Source: Ricinus communis (lineage: Eukaryota > Streptophyta > Magnoliopsida > Malpighiales > Euphorbiaceae). From it: a stretch of 64,000 nt of DNA. Under the pieces are notes generated by a model. It was not told the DNA's origin, did not search any database, and worked only from the letters and a program-made list of their open reading frames with translations. Positions 37,466 through 48,951 of the stretch are shown piece by piece (the stretch's first letter is position 1; every line of letters begins with the position of its first letter). The position numbers and the translations under genes are program-made. The DNA lies in assembly GCF_019578655.1 (NCBI RefSeq), contig NC_063258.1:19534802-19598801 (forward strand). Direction: 5' to 3'.

Positions 37466-38460
37466 AACATGATTTCTCCCTTACGAGCATGGATTTATCT
37501 CTCCTCCTGCTTGATTATTTAAGAATCATGAGAACGCAATTGACAAGCTTGACCGGTGGTATTGAGGCGTGACTTGATGATCAAGCAGCACGAGATGCAA
37601 ATCCACATTCCTAAGGGAGAAATCATGCTACTTTCGATTAATACAACAAAAATGCATGCATTTTGATATTTAAGGGGCATAAAATGAAGTAGATTAGGCC
37701 AGAATGTTATAAGGTACGCCCACATGAAATTAACCTTATTTTCGTTAAGGAATTATGGGAACATAATTAATAAGGTACAACGATGGCATTGGAGCGTGAC
37801 TTGATGATCAAGCAGGATGAGATGCAAATCCAAGCATGTGATGGAGAAATAATGTTGCTTTCAATTAATCCAAGCGAGAATGCTTGTGTTGATGTTTAAG
37901 AGGCATATAATGAAGTAAATTGGGCCAGAGTATCCACACTAAATTAACCTTGTTTCCGTTAAGGAATCATAGGAACATAATTGACAAGCTTCACCAGTGG
38001 CATTGGAGCATGACTTGATGATCAAGTAGGACAAGATGCAAATCCAAGCGTGTGATGGAGAAATCATGTTACTTTCAATTAATCTAAGCGAGAATGTGCA
38101 TATTTTAATGTTTGGGATGCACATAATGATGTAATTTGGACCAGAGTGTTATTAGGTAGGCCCATAAGAATTTTCTCTTATCTTTATTAAGCTAGCTCAT
38201 GAAACTTGAGACCACGAGAGTTGTTGGCCAATCAACTCCTCTCTCATTCTTGATTTAACTTTAGCTTATTCGTCTTTATTTATTTATTTATTCATATGTA
38301 GCTTCTAGTTTCTTCTTCTTATGGAATGATGACTTTTCCACTATGAAAATCGCATGCAACCGAATATTTAACGCTAGTGAGCATATTATTTTAGTTTCCT
38401 ACCTCGCGGAGAAATAAGTTATGGGTTCTTTCAAGACCTTTGCGGACTTATGAAGACTCG
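37466..38460 (-). repeat. Satellite S in inverted orientation, with a triplicated ~220-bp subunit
   Basis: From about 37520 the S landmarks appear reverse-complemented (ttgacaagctt, cttgatgatcaag, ggagaaatcatg). A segment starting with a gaatcatgggaacataattgac-like sequence occurs three times in a row, at about 37520, 37746 and 37965 (periods about 226 and 219), before the rest of the inverted unit follows (actcctctct, aataatatgctcac complement, to about 38460). No gene is seen. Confidence 0.78.
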
Positions 38461-39250
38461 TGTGGGCATACCTAATAACATCCCGATTCCAAATGACATA
38501 ATTATATGTGTCCCAAACATAAAAATGTACGCATTCCTCTTGGATTAATCAAAAGCAACATGATTTCTCCCTTAAGCGTGTGCAATTCTCATCTTACTAG
38601 ATCATCAAGTGGCGCCCTGATGCCATCAGTCAAGCTTGTCAATTGCATTCCCATGATTCCTTTTGCCAATCCTTATGTCATTAGGAGTCCTAGTGCCTAG
38701 AGGAACATGGAATGATGCGCATCCCAATGGTGCAAATCTTGAATTGGAACATTAGGGTGTGCCTCGATTCTCGGCGTTGTCTCTTTCCTCCAAAAGATTC
38801 ATTCGCGTTCATTCTGATAATGATATCAATACTCAATCATCTAATTTTCTTTCTTCGCATTTGTCCAAGCATTGTATCAGTGCTTATGATCGCCGCTTCC
38901 ATGCGCTTTTAATCAATACTCGTATTTATGTTCCCCAAATAAAACCAAAACATTAAACTAGACTGAGATTAAATTTAGTGGAACAAAAGAAATGAACTGA
39001 ATGAGAACATAGGTGGGATTTCATATCTGATAAGGAAAGAAATCACAAGTTCTTTATTCTCTTCCATACGGCTATGCGAAAGGATCAAAATCGAATTGAC
39101 TTAAACACAAGAGTCGATAAAGAACACAAACTAAAGGAGACTGACTTGACCAGGAAGCCAATCTTGTACATACTACAAGCAACCTATCGCGCTACTTGCA
39201 TTTGTTTTGTAAGCAGATCTCTAATTCAAACTAAAATGTAAGGACGTAAG
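38461..39250 (+). repeat. Satellite S, forward unit
   Basis: Orientation flips at about 38460: gtgggcatacctaataac, then gattaatcaaaagcaacatgatttctccc, the tagatcatcaag anchor near 38610, caagcttgtcaattgc, and the recurrent open frame at 38759-38956. After about 39120 the match decays into unassigned sequence (39130-39250). Confidence 0.75.
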
Positions 39251-39840
39251 TGATAAATCTATGTGGGATTGGGCTTAATCAAAACAATAGGCCTTAAGAT
39301 ACTCTTATCAACTTAATCCAACATATGGAGGCTTGACCAACACAAGATAAACCCAAGATAAGCAAGTCAAGCTATTTGGAGTCCAATATTAAAAAATGGG
39401 CCACATATCACATGTTATTTAAGTCCAATTATCATGTTATTATATGGGCTTTTATTGGACAAATTTTAAGCGTTTTTTTTCATTTAAAGAAGTCTTTTAA
39501 TAGTTAGGAGTCTTGTTTTAAGTTATCCTTTTAGTTTAGGAGTTCTATTCCTAGTATTATTGTTATTTGATTATTTTGGAGTTAATTCTCTTTTTTTGTT
39601 CTTATGAACTTGGTGAATTTCTCAAGTGAAGGCTTATTTTATAAACTTAGTTTACTCTATACTTTTGCTTATATCAAATAGTCTTTAATTCTTTATAATA
39701 AGGTTCTTAAGTACAAGTTATTTAAGGGTCTTATTAGGAGTTAGAGTTTTTTTACTTGATTAGGTGAACGATCCTTGGTGAAGACATTAACATTGAATAC
39801 GCGTATTACATAAGTTAGCCACATTAGTATCAATGAGAGA
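39251..39840 (+). repeat. R3 repeat copy and adjoining unassigned sequence
   Basis: The stretch 39560-39835 is the reverse complement of 20470-20735 (shared words include ttaggtgaacgatcc and gaacttggtgaattt). The bases before it (39251-39560) have no recognisable gene. The TATA-poor, T-rich sequence resembles LTR 3' regions, but I cannot assign it. Confidence 0.6.
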
Positions 39841-40545
39841 GTAGCTAATTGGTCAACAACAACTCTTATTGTCCTAAATTATTATGATCCAGCTTAATAA
39901 AAATAAGGAAAAATTCTTGTGGGCCTACCTAATAATACTCCAATCTAAACTACTTCATTATATGCCTCCCAAATACCAAAATGCTTGCACTACCACTTGT
40001 ATTACACTTGGATTAATAAAAAATAACATGATTTATCCCTTACACATGTGGATTTATGTCTTGTCTTGCTTAATCATCAAGTTAAACCCCAATGCCACCG
40101 GTCAAGCTTGTCAATTGAGTTCTCATGACTCCTTACGCCAATCCTTATATCATCAGAAGACATCATGCCTAGAGGAACAATGAATGATGGAGATCCCAAT
40201 GGTGCCAATCCTAAATTAGATTATTTGGGAAAGACTCGATTCTCAACATTCCCTCTTTCCTTCAAAAGATTCATCCGAGAACATTCTAAGAATGATATCA
40301 ATACTCACTCAACTAATTCTCTTTTTTCGCATTTTTCCAAGCCTTCGATCAATGCCTATGATTGCCGCTTCCATTTGCTTTCACTCAACACTGGTGTTTA
40401 CTCTCTCTAAATAAAATCACAAGTTCTTTGTTCTTTTCCATATGGTTAAGCTTAAGGATCAAATCGAATAGATTTAAATACAAGGGTAGACAAAGAACAC
40501 AAAAGAAAGGAAGGACGTGAGCAATAAGTTTGAGGTTGAAGTGTT
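39841..40545 (+). repeat. Satellite S, forward unit
   Basis: Landmarks in forward order: gtgggcctacctaataatactcc, cttaatcatcaag, caagcttgtcaattgag, then the recurrent open frame (40165-40410) and gataagtttg-like sequence. The unit lacks the middle part (aataatatgct, cctcattccataag) and joins an inverted unit at about 40545. Confidence 0.72.
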
Positions 40546-41285
40546 ATTTGGTACGCCCATGCAAATTTCCACTTGTTTTCAATACGGAACCATAGGAGTG
40601 CAATTGATAAGCTTGATCGATGACATTAAGGTGTCAATCGATGTTAAAAAAGCACGAGATGAAAATCTACACCCATAAAGGAGAAATCATGCTGCTTTCA
40701 ATTAATACAAGTAGGAATGCACGCGTTTTGATGTTTATCAGGCATATAATAAGGAGAATTGGGTCGAAGTGTTATTAGGTAAGCCTACACGAATTTTTCC
40801 TTATTTTCGCTAAGAAATCATAAGAACATAATTGACAAGCTTCATTGGTGTATTAGAGCATGAGTTGATGATCAAGCAAAAGGAAATGCAAATACAAGCG
40901 CATGATGGAGAAAGCGGGAATGCGCACATTTTGATGTTTGGGATGCATCTAATAATGTAATTTCAGCCGGAGTGTTATTAGGTAGGCCTATAGGAATTTC
41001 CCCTTGTTTCATTAAGCTGGCTAATAAAATTTGAGACTATGAGATTTGTTGGCTAAACTCCTCTCTAGTTCTTGATTTGACTTTAGTTTATTCATCTTTC
41101 TTTATTTATTTATTCATATTTAGCTTCTAGTTTCTTCTTCTTATAGAATTAGGGGCTTTTGCACTATGAAAACTGCATGCATCCTAATATTTAAGGCTAG
41201 TGAGCATATTATTTTAGTTTTCTACCTTCCAGAGAAATAAGTTATGGGTTCTTTCAAGACCTTTGTGAACTAATGAAGAGTTGCA
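40546..41285 (-). repeat. Satellite S, inverted unit(s)
   Basis: Reverse-complement landmarks: ataggagtgcaattgataagctt, ggagaaatcatgctg, a second subunit start near 40805 (gaaatcataagaacataattgacaagc), gtaggcctatagg, actcctctct and gcatgcatcc. It is the same arrangement as 37520-38460, including at least two copies of the ~220-bp subunit. Confidence 0.72.
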
Positions 41286-42313
41286 CTAGGGAACCTAGTC
41301 TTATTACTCACGTCCTTCCTTATGCTTAGCCATGGAAGAGAATAAAGAACTTGCATTTTCTTTTTTTATCGGATACAAATCCTACCTATGTTCTCATTTC
41401 TTTTGTTAGAGGAACAAGGAAGGATGGAGATCCTAATGCTGCAAATCTTGAATCGGAATATTTGGGAGTGCCTCGATTCTCATCGTTCCCTCTTTCCACT
41501 AAAAGATTTATCCATGATTATTCGGAGAATGATATCAATACATGATCAACTAATTTTCTTTCTCCGCATTCATCAAAGTACTAGATTGGGCCTGTGGTTG
41601 CCACTTTCCACGTGCTTTCACTGAAGACTCATATACATGCTCCCCAAATAAAATCAAACCATCATACTAGACAGAGATTAGGAAGAAAGACACAAAAGAA
41701 ACCAACAAAATGAGAATATAGGTAAGATTTTAGATCGAGTAAGGAAAGAAATCACAAGTTCTTTGTTGTCTTCCGTACGGCTAAGCATAAGAATCAAATC
41801 AAGTTGATTTAAACACAAGGGCATACAAAGAACAGAAGACAAAAGGAAGGACGTAAATGATAAGTCTATGCTCTCTAGCGTGAGTGTTGATAAGTCCATA
41901 AAGTTCTTGAAAGAACCAATAACGTGATTTCCCGCAAGGTAGAAAACTGAAATAATATGCTCATTAGCCTTAAGTATTCGGTTGTATATAGTTTTTATAG
42001 TGCGAAAGCCCTCATTCCATAAGAAGAAGAAACTATAAGCTAAATATTAATAAATAAATAAATAAAGATAAATAAACTAGAGATAAATCAAGAACGAGAG
42101 AGGAATTGACTGGGCAACAACTCTCGTTGTCCCAAATTTTATAAGCCAACTTAATGAAAAAAAGGGTAAATTTGAGTAGACCTATCTAAAAATACTCTGA
42201 CCCAAATTACTTCATTATATGCATCCCAAACATCAAAAACCTCGCATTCCCACTTATATTAGACTTTCCCCTTTCACCTATGGATTTACGTCTCATGCTA
42301 CTTGATCATCTAC
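41286..42313 (+). repeat. Satellite S, forward unit cut by a solo LTR
   Basis: A forward unit holding the recurrent open frame (41351-41545), ttaggaagaaagacac, aagaaatcac, cattagccttaagtattcgg and cctcattccataag, down to cttgatcatctac at 42313. There it is cut by an LTR insertion and resumes at 60687, with tctac on both sides. Confidence 0.8.
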
Positions 42314-44174
42314 TGTCACACCCGTACTCTAAGTATGTACTTATCCATTTAGCATTGCATTTATATATAGTATCTTAATTGAATTAAGGTAGTACTTAAG
42401 TATGTTTAATAATAAATAACAGTGGGACTTAATTAAAATGAAAAGAAAATGGTGGATTGAATTAGGATGAAAGATTCAAAGTTAGAGGGTTCATAAGTAA
42501 TATGAGTAATTCATTAAGGACCTAAGGGGATATTTTATAACTAATTCTACCCTGAACTATATCTAGAATCATCCACTCTCTACTCCTAAGTCTCTATATA
42601 CATATATGTTCACACACACACAGACACTTAACATAAGAAAAGAAAAGAGGAATTAAGAGAGTTTCTTCATTAAACAACCCGGTCTAATCTTTCTCTAAGA
42701 GGAATTTCATGGTTTAAGCACTTTGTTGGCCATAATCTTCATCTATAAAGGCTTTAAAGGTTTATTTGGTAAGTATTATAAGAGTTTTGATTTATTTGAG
42801 TTAGAATTGGTGAGCTGTATTCTCGGGTTGGATTATTTTGATTTTGTAGCCTCCGTATTTATGTCATATCTTGAGCGAGCTCTAAATTAGGCGTAGCTTG
42901 ATGCATAGAAAATTTTAGGCAGTCCTATATGACTTTGTAGTTTTACGTTTGTGCTAGTTCTATCTTTATCTTTATGGAATCGGACCAAACAATTTATTGC
43001 TCATTCTGTCAGGATAGTTTGAGCTTGTCATATTAAATTATGCTTAACTCCTTCTATATTTATCTAATTGAAGTGAAACTTTTTCTACATATTATGGACT
43101 TGGATACCTAGAAATATATAGAAGATGAGCCTCAAATACCTCATATGTAATTCCCAATAATTTTCAAAGTTGGCTAAATCATGGTTGTTGAGAATAATTT
43201 GTATATCATTTGGGGGCTGCATGATAGGAGAGCATAAAGGCTTATTATTTTGTTGAATTCTAAGTGAAATTTATGAATTAGATATTGAAAATGGCAAGAA
43301 ATGCAAGTGCAAGGTAGATATTTTATAGAGCTGGTTGGGTATGACTAAAGGTCACTTCGGTGAGTAGATATCAAGTCTTTGCAAAGTTGATTTCTTTGTT
43401 TTGAAAGCTGAATATTGAACTTGGGAAAAAATAAACTTAAATTTGTTATTTTAAGCATATTAAATTTCAGATTGGTACTTATTTCAAAATATATTCTATT
43501 GGTTTTACAAATTTGAAGTATAATTATCAAAAGTAGGTTGTTTGTGTTGGATTTTACATGTGATGATTTTGCAATTCAACAATAAGAATATTCAACTTTT
43601 AGTTTGCCTAATTAATCAATATATAATGTTCATTAAAGATCTTTGCTTTTCCTTGATGAGCACAAATATTGATAGCCTTAATTTCATCTATTGCATATTA
43701 ATTATATTCACAATTATGGGGCAATCTGATATAGTTTCATTTTAGTGTTAAAAAGAGCATTCATCTAATGCCTTTGAGCGAGTGAAAGTGCACTTTATTT
43801 TTAAGAAATGCCTCCTCATAGTGATGTGTCTGAAATGTGCTGAGATTGATATATGCCCATATGATTTATTGTGGTTGTTAATGCGCATTATACAACAGGG
43901 CACTTGATTGCAAGCCGGTGAAGGGAGAAGGGCCAGACCGTGCTAATGTAGAGGAAGGGTTAGCCATCAAGTGTGCATAGAGTAAGATTTTGAATGATGG
44001 TTGATTGGTGATAATTGTTGTAAGGGTAGTTAAAATCTATGAGACTTTTTATACCATTTAAAGTATATGATGTTGATAATGCTATTTCGTATGAGTGTTA
44101 GAATAGTTTCTATAGTGTTTTTTTTTTGCTTAACAAAGATTAATTGACTAAAGAATATGATTCACAATGTTATA
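42314..44174 (+). mobile_element. Solo LTR, left part (Tekay/Del-like)
   Basis: Starts TGTCACACCCG next to the target duplication tctac (42309-42313). Its other end, GAGGTGTGACA, lies at 60681, followed by tctac (60682-60686). Together the two parts form about 2.4 kb with no gag or pol between them except a later, separate insertion, so this is a solo LTR. A TATA-like tctatatacatatatg lies near 42593. TGTCAC...GTGACA ends and this length suit Tekay/Del. Orientation is taken from the TATA box. Confidence 0.82.
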
Positions 44175-45654
44175 TGTAGTGGACAAATTACATACCCTAC
44201 TCTCTAGGACTTAGTATAAAGCAAGAAGGGTGTCGAACACTCGAAAATTGGGGTAAACTTTGTATTAACTGGTTAGGTAAAATGGATAAGCAAAATAAAC
44301 AAAAATTATAATAGCAATTAGAAAAATAAGGAAATCTAAATACTAACTAATTACTTAAATATTCACACAAGTTATAATAGTATATTTATATGGGAAAATC
44401 ACAAATCACAATCAAATAAGAATTTTGAACATTATTATCATAAAACATATTGATTAGAAATTAGTCTATAGTCTTTAAAGGTAATTCTCATTGTCAATTA
44501 AAGGTATTTCCTCTTAGAGTCTACATTCATTTTCATGGCAATGCAGAGATAAAGAGAAATCATTAACACATTATACTAATTCTTATTCCCTTAAGATGAA
44601 TCTCTTGTATCCAAGCCAAATTAAATTCTTAAGTAATATCAATTACGTTCTACCAAATTACTTCAAATCTCTTAGTGAATAATTTGATTAAGAAGTTATA
44701 TATGGTGATCAAGCATACATAATACGAATGAGCACTAATTGAAATTAAATCATAAATAACATAAAATAAAAATATAGTTCTTAATTAATTCATCATTGTA
44801 AATCTCATACAAAGACTTAGCCAAGACACATATTTAGAGAACAATAAGAGAAAATCAATTGCAACATAGAAAAGGTATACAAAAGAAAGTGAATAGATAA
44901 AACCTTTTTTTAAGTCTTCTAGCACTTCCTCAGTGTAGAACAATCTTCTCTTCTTGCTTCTTGACTTGGTCTCCTTCTAGTTAATTCTCAAAAACTAGAA
45001 CAAAATCTTTGCAATGATTTCTAAAACTTAATACTTTTATTAACAACTATGCTCTATATCTATATTTCTTTTCTCATTCCCAAAACAGAGCCAAACACAC
45101 TTATTTATATGTTTCTAAAGGCTATTATTCGTGTAGAAATGGAAAAAGGCACCTTTTGACATGAAAAGTCACCTTCCTTTGCAGATTCTGTAATTTCAAG
45201 GGCATTTTCGTCCATCATATGACTTTATCTCTAGATAGTTTCTTCTTGATTCTGTTATCTTTCCAGAGCAACTTGAATCACCTCATTTGGATGTTTGTAG
45301 ACAAAGTTATGACCAAAATACGAAAACTGCTCAAACTAGGAAAAGTTGCAATTCTTGGGGACTGACTGGTCAAGACGGTGCCGACTCATCACTCGGCCTT
45401 CTGTGACGACTCTTCAAGATCTACTAAGGCTCCAATTAGACTTTTCAAGCTTCACACTTCACACCAAATGATCCCAAGTCCTTTTCATGCACATTTTGAG
45501 CCTAAAAACATGTATAAAACACACACAATCAATCATAAACATAAACCAAATAAAAATAACACCTTTATAAACAAATAAGCACACAAACATAGTAAAATCA
45601 AATGAAACTAAAACTAAAATAACCTAAAGAACTATGGATATTTGCATTGTATCA
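44175..45654 (-). mobile_element. 3' LTR of Athila-2
   Basis: On the + strand it runs from tgtagtggacaaatta to gcattgtatca, 1480 bp; on its own strand it reads TGATACAATGC...CTACA. It matches 59323-60135 at both ends (ctctaggacttagtata, ggtaaactttgtattaac, gagcctaaaaacatgtat). It contains about 670 bases (about 44551-45250) missing from the other LTR. Words of the type gacgactcttcaaga/gactggtcaagac near 45360-45420 are TGACGACTCGTCA-like. Confidence 0.9.
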
Positions 45655-45670
45655 AACTCCCCCACACTTA
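45655..45670 (-). other. Polypurine tract of Athila-2
   Basis: On the minus strand taagtgtgggggagtt immediately precedes the LTR start TGATACAATG. This is the usual Athila/Tat polypurine tract. Confidence 0.88.
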
Positions 45671-46530
45671 GACCTTGCTTGCCCTCAAGCAAGAGTAGAT
45701 CTTCATGGAAAAGTTAACAAAATTTTCTTCTTCTCTAAAACAAATGTAGTTATCTTGGCAAACCATTTCAATTTCGAAAGAGGTTAAAGAAAAGCAATAA
45801 ATTTACCGTTTTATCTCAATTTATTAAAAATAAAACCAAGAACACAAAGTCAAGATTTTAACCAAGCTATTTAGCTAAAATATTCATTCTTCAAACTTAG
45901 GAATTTTATAGGCAAAAGGCAACCTAGAGACAATGTCAAGCACACATAACAACTCACTTTAGTCATGGCATTTATAGACAATTTATAAGCATTTATTCTA
46001 GATGTATTCTTTCTGAATGAATGCAAATGAGGAGCAAACACAAATACACACAACTTACTTAAATACATCATACATCCCTTTCCAAATGAATGCAATTAAG
46101 GAGCATACTCAATTGCACACAACTTACACAAGATGCATCATATTAAAAGCATTTTCTCTTTTTTTTTTCTTTCAGTCCTCATCCATTATTGAAAAGCAAG
46201 TTTTATACATATTATGGCTATAGTTTTCCTGAGGTTACTCAAAACTTCTAAGAAAACCTAAGCTCGAATCTCTACCACTTTAGCCTTAAGCATAGCTAGC
46301 AAATTGACTAAATATTCTTTAGATCTTAGAAATAATAAAAAGAGATAAAAAGGTAAACTTGTAGCAAAAAAAATAATCTCAATCAAAAGCGAAAAAGATT
46401 TGTAAGATGACTACTTATTAAAAGATAGGAGAAAAATGAAATGTATGATAAATGCAAATATAGAAAAATGCACTACCTAACTACATAAACCTAAAATATA
46501 CTAAAACACAAATAAACTAAATACAAACGC
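45671..46530 (-). other. Athila-2 3' noncoding region
   Basis: About 860 bases between the polypurine tract and the viral insertion with no credible gene. Minus-strand sequence next to the virus (gtttatttgtgttttagtat) is like 3' regions after the envelope-like ORF. The end of that ORF is not found here, so it was probably lost when the virus integrated or earlier. Small open frames (45871-46095, 46017-46223) have no motif. Confidence 0.55.
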
Positions 46531-46531
46531 A

Positions 46532-46744
46532 ACTATTCCAAAAACCATTCAATGGAAAGACATTACACTTCCAGAAGAATGGATCCTTGAAGGTGCAACC
46601 CAACCTACTTCTCCAAAGCAAACAGAACCAAACACAAACCTTAAACACATAGCCCAATATCCAGATGGAAAGGTAAAGATCACATTCAATGAAAGTCAAC
46701 TTCCTCTAGATTTTCCGATGATGGTTCTTCAACCTCGACCATAG
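46532..46744 (+). pseudogene. Viral ORF1 fragment after the movement-protein domain
   Basis: Open from about 46532 to a TAG at 46742-46744. It includes WKDITLPEEWILEGA and a polar tail, which I take as the sequence C-terminal to the movement-protein core of an ORF1 polyprotein. The 30K-type core itself is absent from this copy. From 46745 to 47030 the same polyprotein can be read only in pieces across frames. Confidence 0.6.
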
Positions 46745-47030
46745 ATATTGGAAGGGTATCCAAAATTCCTTCACATTATCTATGCTCCTTACAAAGAACC
46801 AATTCCATCTCAAACTCAACCCGGATTTTCAACATCCGATGTTCCAAATACACTTCGAATGTTGATTACCAAAGCAACATCCCTGCACTGCCTACACCGA
46901 TCCAAAGAAAGATGACGAAGATATAGAGATAACCTCTACCCCATCTTCACCATCACCATCAGCCCATTACCCAAAACCTTGAAGCAGAGATCAACATGAT
47001 TTCAAAAGAGTTTGAAATTGATAAAAACTC

Positions 47031-47561
47031 TTGCATGAAGATTTCTATTCAAAGAAAAACCATCTTAAGAAACTTTGGTTTTTTAAGAATTTTTTAAAAG
47101 AAAAAGATAGTATTCAGGAAAAATACTATCAATTTTGCATTCAAAACAAAGCCCAAATCAAATTTTTTGATTGGTTTCAAATTTACTGCAAAGAAAATGG
47201 TATCCTTTATCCCTTTAAGGATAAGTCCATTAGTCCCGCCACAAGAAGGAACAAAGCCCCTGAATGGAAGGTAGGAGAAAACCTAACTGTCCAGTCTGAG
47301 CATCCTCCCCTTAGGAAGATAACCATTCCTTATGGAGAGAGTGAGATAGAGGCTACACCTTACAAATTGGTAGGCGAAGACCTAGATAGGAATGTCAAGA
47401 ACATTGTTCACAGTGAACAATTTCTCAAACACCGCCTAAACACTATAGGAAAGCAACCGGTTAGAATAGAAAACCGGATTCAAAAGCCCCCTGTAGTGGT
47501 GACATCTCCAATCCCCAAAGATCGATCAACCAAAAGAGTCGAACCAATCAGAGAAGCTTAA
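47031..47561 (+). pseudogene. Viral ORF1, region before the coat protein
   Basis: A 176-codon frame rich in Lys and aromatic residues (HLKKLWFFKNFL, FFDWFQIYCKENG), ending at a TAA. The natural frame enters from upstream (ISKEFEIDKNSC is readable just before it in another phase), so the ATG at 47031 is not a true start. I recognise no conserved domain. Position in ORF1 between movement and coat regions is inference. Confidence 0.6.
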
Positions 47562-47729
47562 AAACCTAGTTTTTAAGCCTTACCAGCTTACAAAGCCAAG
47601 CCAAGACCATTTCCAAAAGCAAACTGAGTTTGCCAAAGCAGTCAGAGAATAGCTAAGTAGATTAGCAACCTCTGAGTCGTCCAAAAATCTAGTGCCAGAT
47701 ACTCCTCAAAGCAGTAGGAATATCAGTGC

Positions 47730-47840
47730 AATAGGACAAGCCCAAAGCGATGAATCAAATGATTCAGAGCTTGATAGCCCCATTCCAAAACCCTTCAACA
47801 TCAACAGATTAGGAATCCAAGTCCCTAGATTAACCTGGAA
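47730..47840 (+). repeat. Direct duplication, copy A (111 bp)
   Basis: Starts aataggacaagcccaaagcg and ends taacctggaa. It is repeated at 48054-48164 with only a few differences (gatagc/gaaagc, ccaagtccc/ccaagcccc). Confidence 0.93.
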
Positions 47841-48053
47841 ATAATAAGTATATCCACCATCTGGAAGCAGATTGAAGTGAAAGTACCATACACATACCCA
47901 GGGTAAAAAGAAATTTGAACAGAAAAGGAGAAGCAGGGAAAAACGCTTTTCCATGGAATTTGGTTTGTAATTTGCTTTGAAGAGGTTGAACAGGGGTAAG
48001 ACTTCGGGAATAAGAGTCTCAGGGGCATTACCGTAGTAATTCCACCACTGTTT
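47841..48053 (-). repeat. Inverted fragment of viral ORF2
   Basis: Reverse complement of about 52668-52880 in ORF2. Shared words include cagtggtggaattactacgg, ttattcccgaagtcttaccc and ccctgggtatgtgtatggta, each read on the opposite strand here. The two differ at several sites, so either the piece came from a related viral copy or both have aged since. Confidence 0.93.
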
Positions 48054-48164
48054 AATAGGACAAGCCCAAAGCGATGAATCAAATGATTCAGAGCTTGAAA
48101 GCCCCATTCCAAAACCCTTCAACATCAACAGATTAGGAATCCAAGCCCCTAGATTAACCTGGAA
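48054..48164 (+). repeat. Direct duplication, copy B (111 bp)
   Basis: Same sequence as 47730-47840. This copy continues into normal ORF1 sequence downstream, so it is in the native position on its right side. Confidence 0.93.
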
Positions 48165-48303
48165 TACTCCTAGGAGTACTGCTCCAGATCTAGGAATTGA
48201 AAATAGGAACAACATCCTAACCCAGTCTAGATTCAATGCCTCCTCCGTCTATGAATGGAATATAGATGGAATGTCTGAGTACAACATCCTTGGTCTCTTG
48301 TAA

Positions 48304-48951
48304 CAGATGACCATGGCAGCCAATGCCTACAAAACCCAAAGTGGTACCTCCGATAGAGCCATTGCTGAGCTCCTGATAGCTGGATTTTCTGGCCAATTAA
48401 AAGGATGGTGGGATTATCATCTCACTCAAGCACAACAACTCCAAATCCTAGGTGCTATCCAAACCATGAGTGAAGGAACTCCCATTCTAGATGAAATAGG
48501 AAATCCAATTGAGGATGCAGTGTCAACTCTAATCCTCACTATTTCTCTTCATTTCATAGGAGACCCTTCTCTGCTCAAAGACAAAAATGCCGAGCTCCTT
48601 AGCAACCTTACCTGTAAGAAGCTTAGCAACTTCCAAAGTTACAAAGACACTTTCCTAACCAGAGTCATGCTTAGGGAAGATTCTAGCCAACCTTTCTGGA
48701 AAGAAAAGTTCTTAGCCGGTTTACCTAAGATTTTAGGTGAAAGAGTTAGGAATACCATAAGAGAAGCCCATAACGGTCAAATCCCTTATGATTTCTACAC
48801 TTATGGTGAGTTAGTTAGTCTAACCCGGAAAGAAGGTTTAAAGATTTGTCATGACCTTAAGCTTCCAAAGACAAATTTCAAATGGGAGATGAAAAGACTA
48901 GGCAGGAACTAGGTAGTTTCAGAACTGCCTGAGTATAACCTAATAGAGCCC
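48304..48951 (+). pseudogene. Viral coat-protein region
   Basis: A frame open at 48307-48912 includes GQLKGWWDYHL, FIGDPSLLKDKNAELLSNL, FLAGLPKILGERVR and a basic tail. This is the conserved caulimovirid capsid layout just before the zinc knuckle. A TAG at 48910-48912 is the only thing separating it from the next frame, which is in the same phase. The capsid region binds viral nucleic acid and forms the particle; this copy could not yield a whole polyprotein. Confidence 0.8.

Larger units (their letters stand above)
47562..48306 (+). pseudogene. Viral ORF1 segment with rearrangement
   Basis: This ORF1 stretch contains a direct duplication of 111 bases (47730-47840 and 48054-48164) with a 213-base segment between the copies (47841-48053) that is an inverted piece of viral ORF2. 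The frame is also interrupted by a TAA at about 48301-48303, just before the coat-protein frame. A 176-codon open frame on the minus strand (48236-47706) simply reads the inverted ORF2 piece and the complements of the duplicated parts. Confidence 0.85.

Noticed and set aside
43345..43745. Small open frames in the solo LTR
   Set aside because: AT-rich, no motif; the region is bounded as an LTR by its ends and target duplication.
47706..48236. A 176-codon minus-strand frame in the viral region
   Set aside because: It reads the inverted ORF2 fragment and the complement of the duplicated ORF1 segments, not a separate gene.
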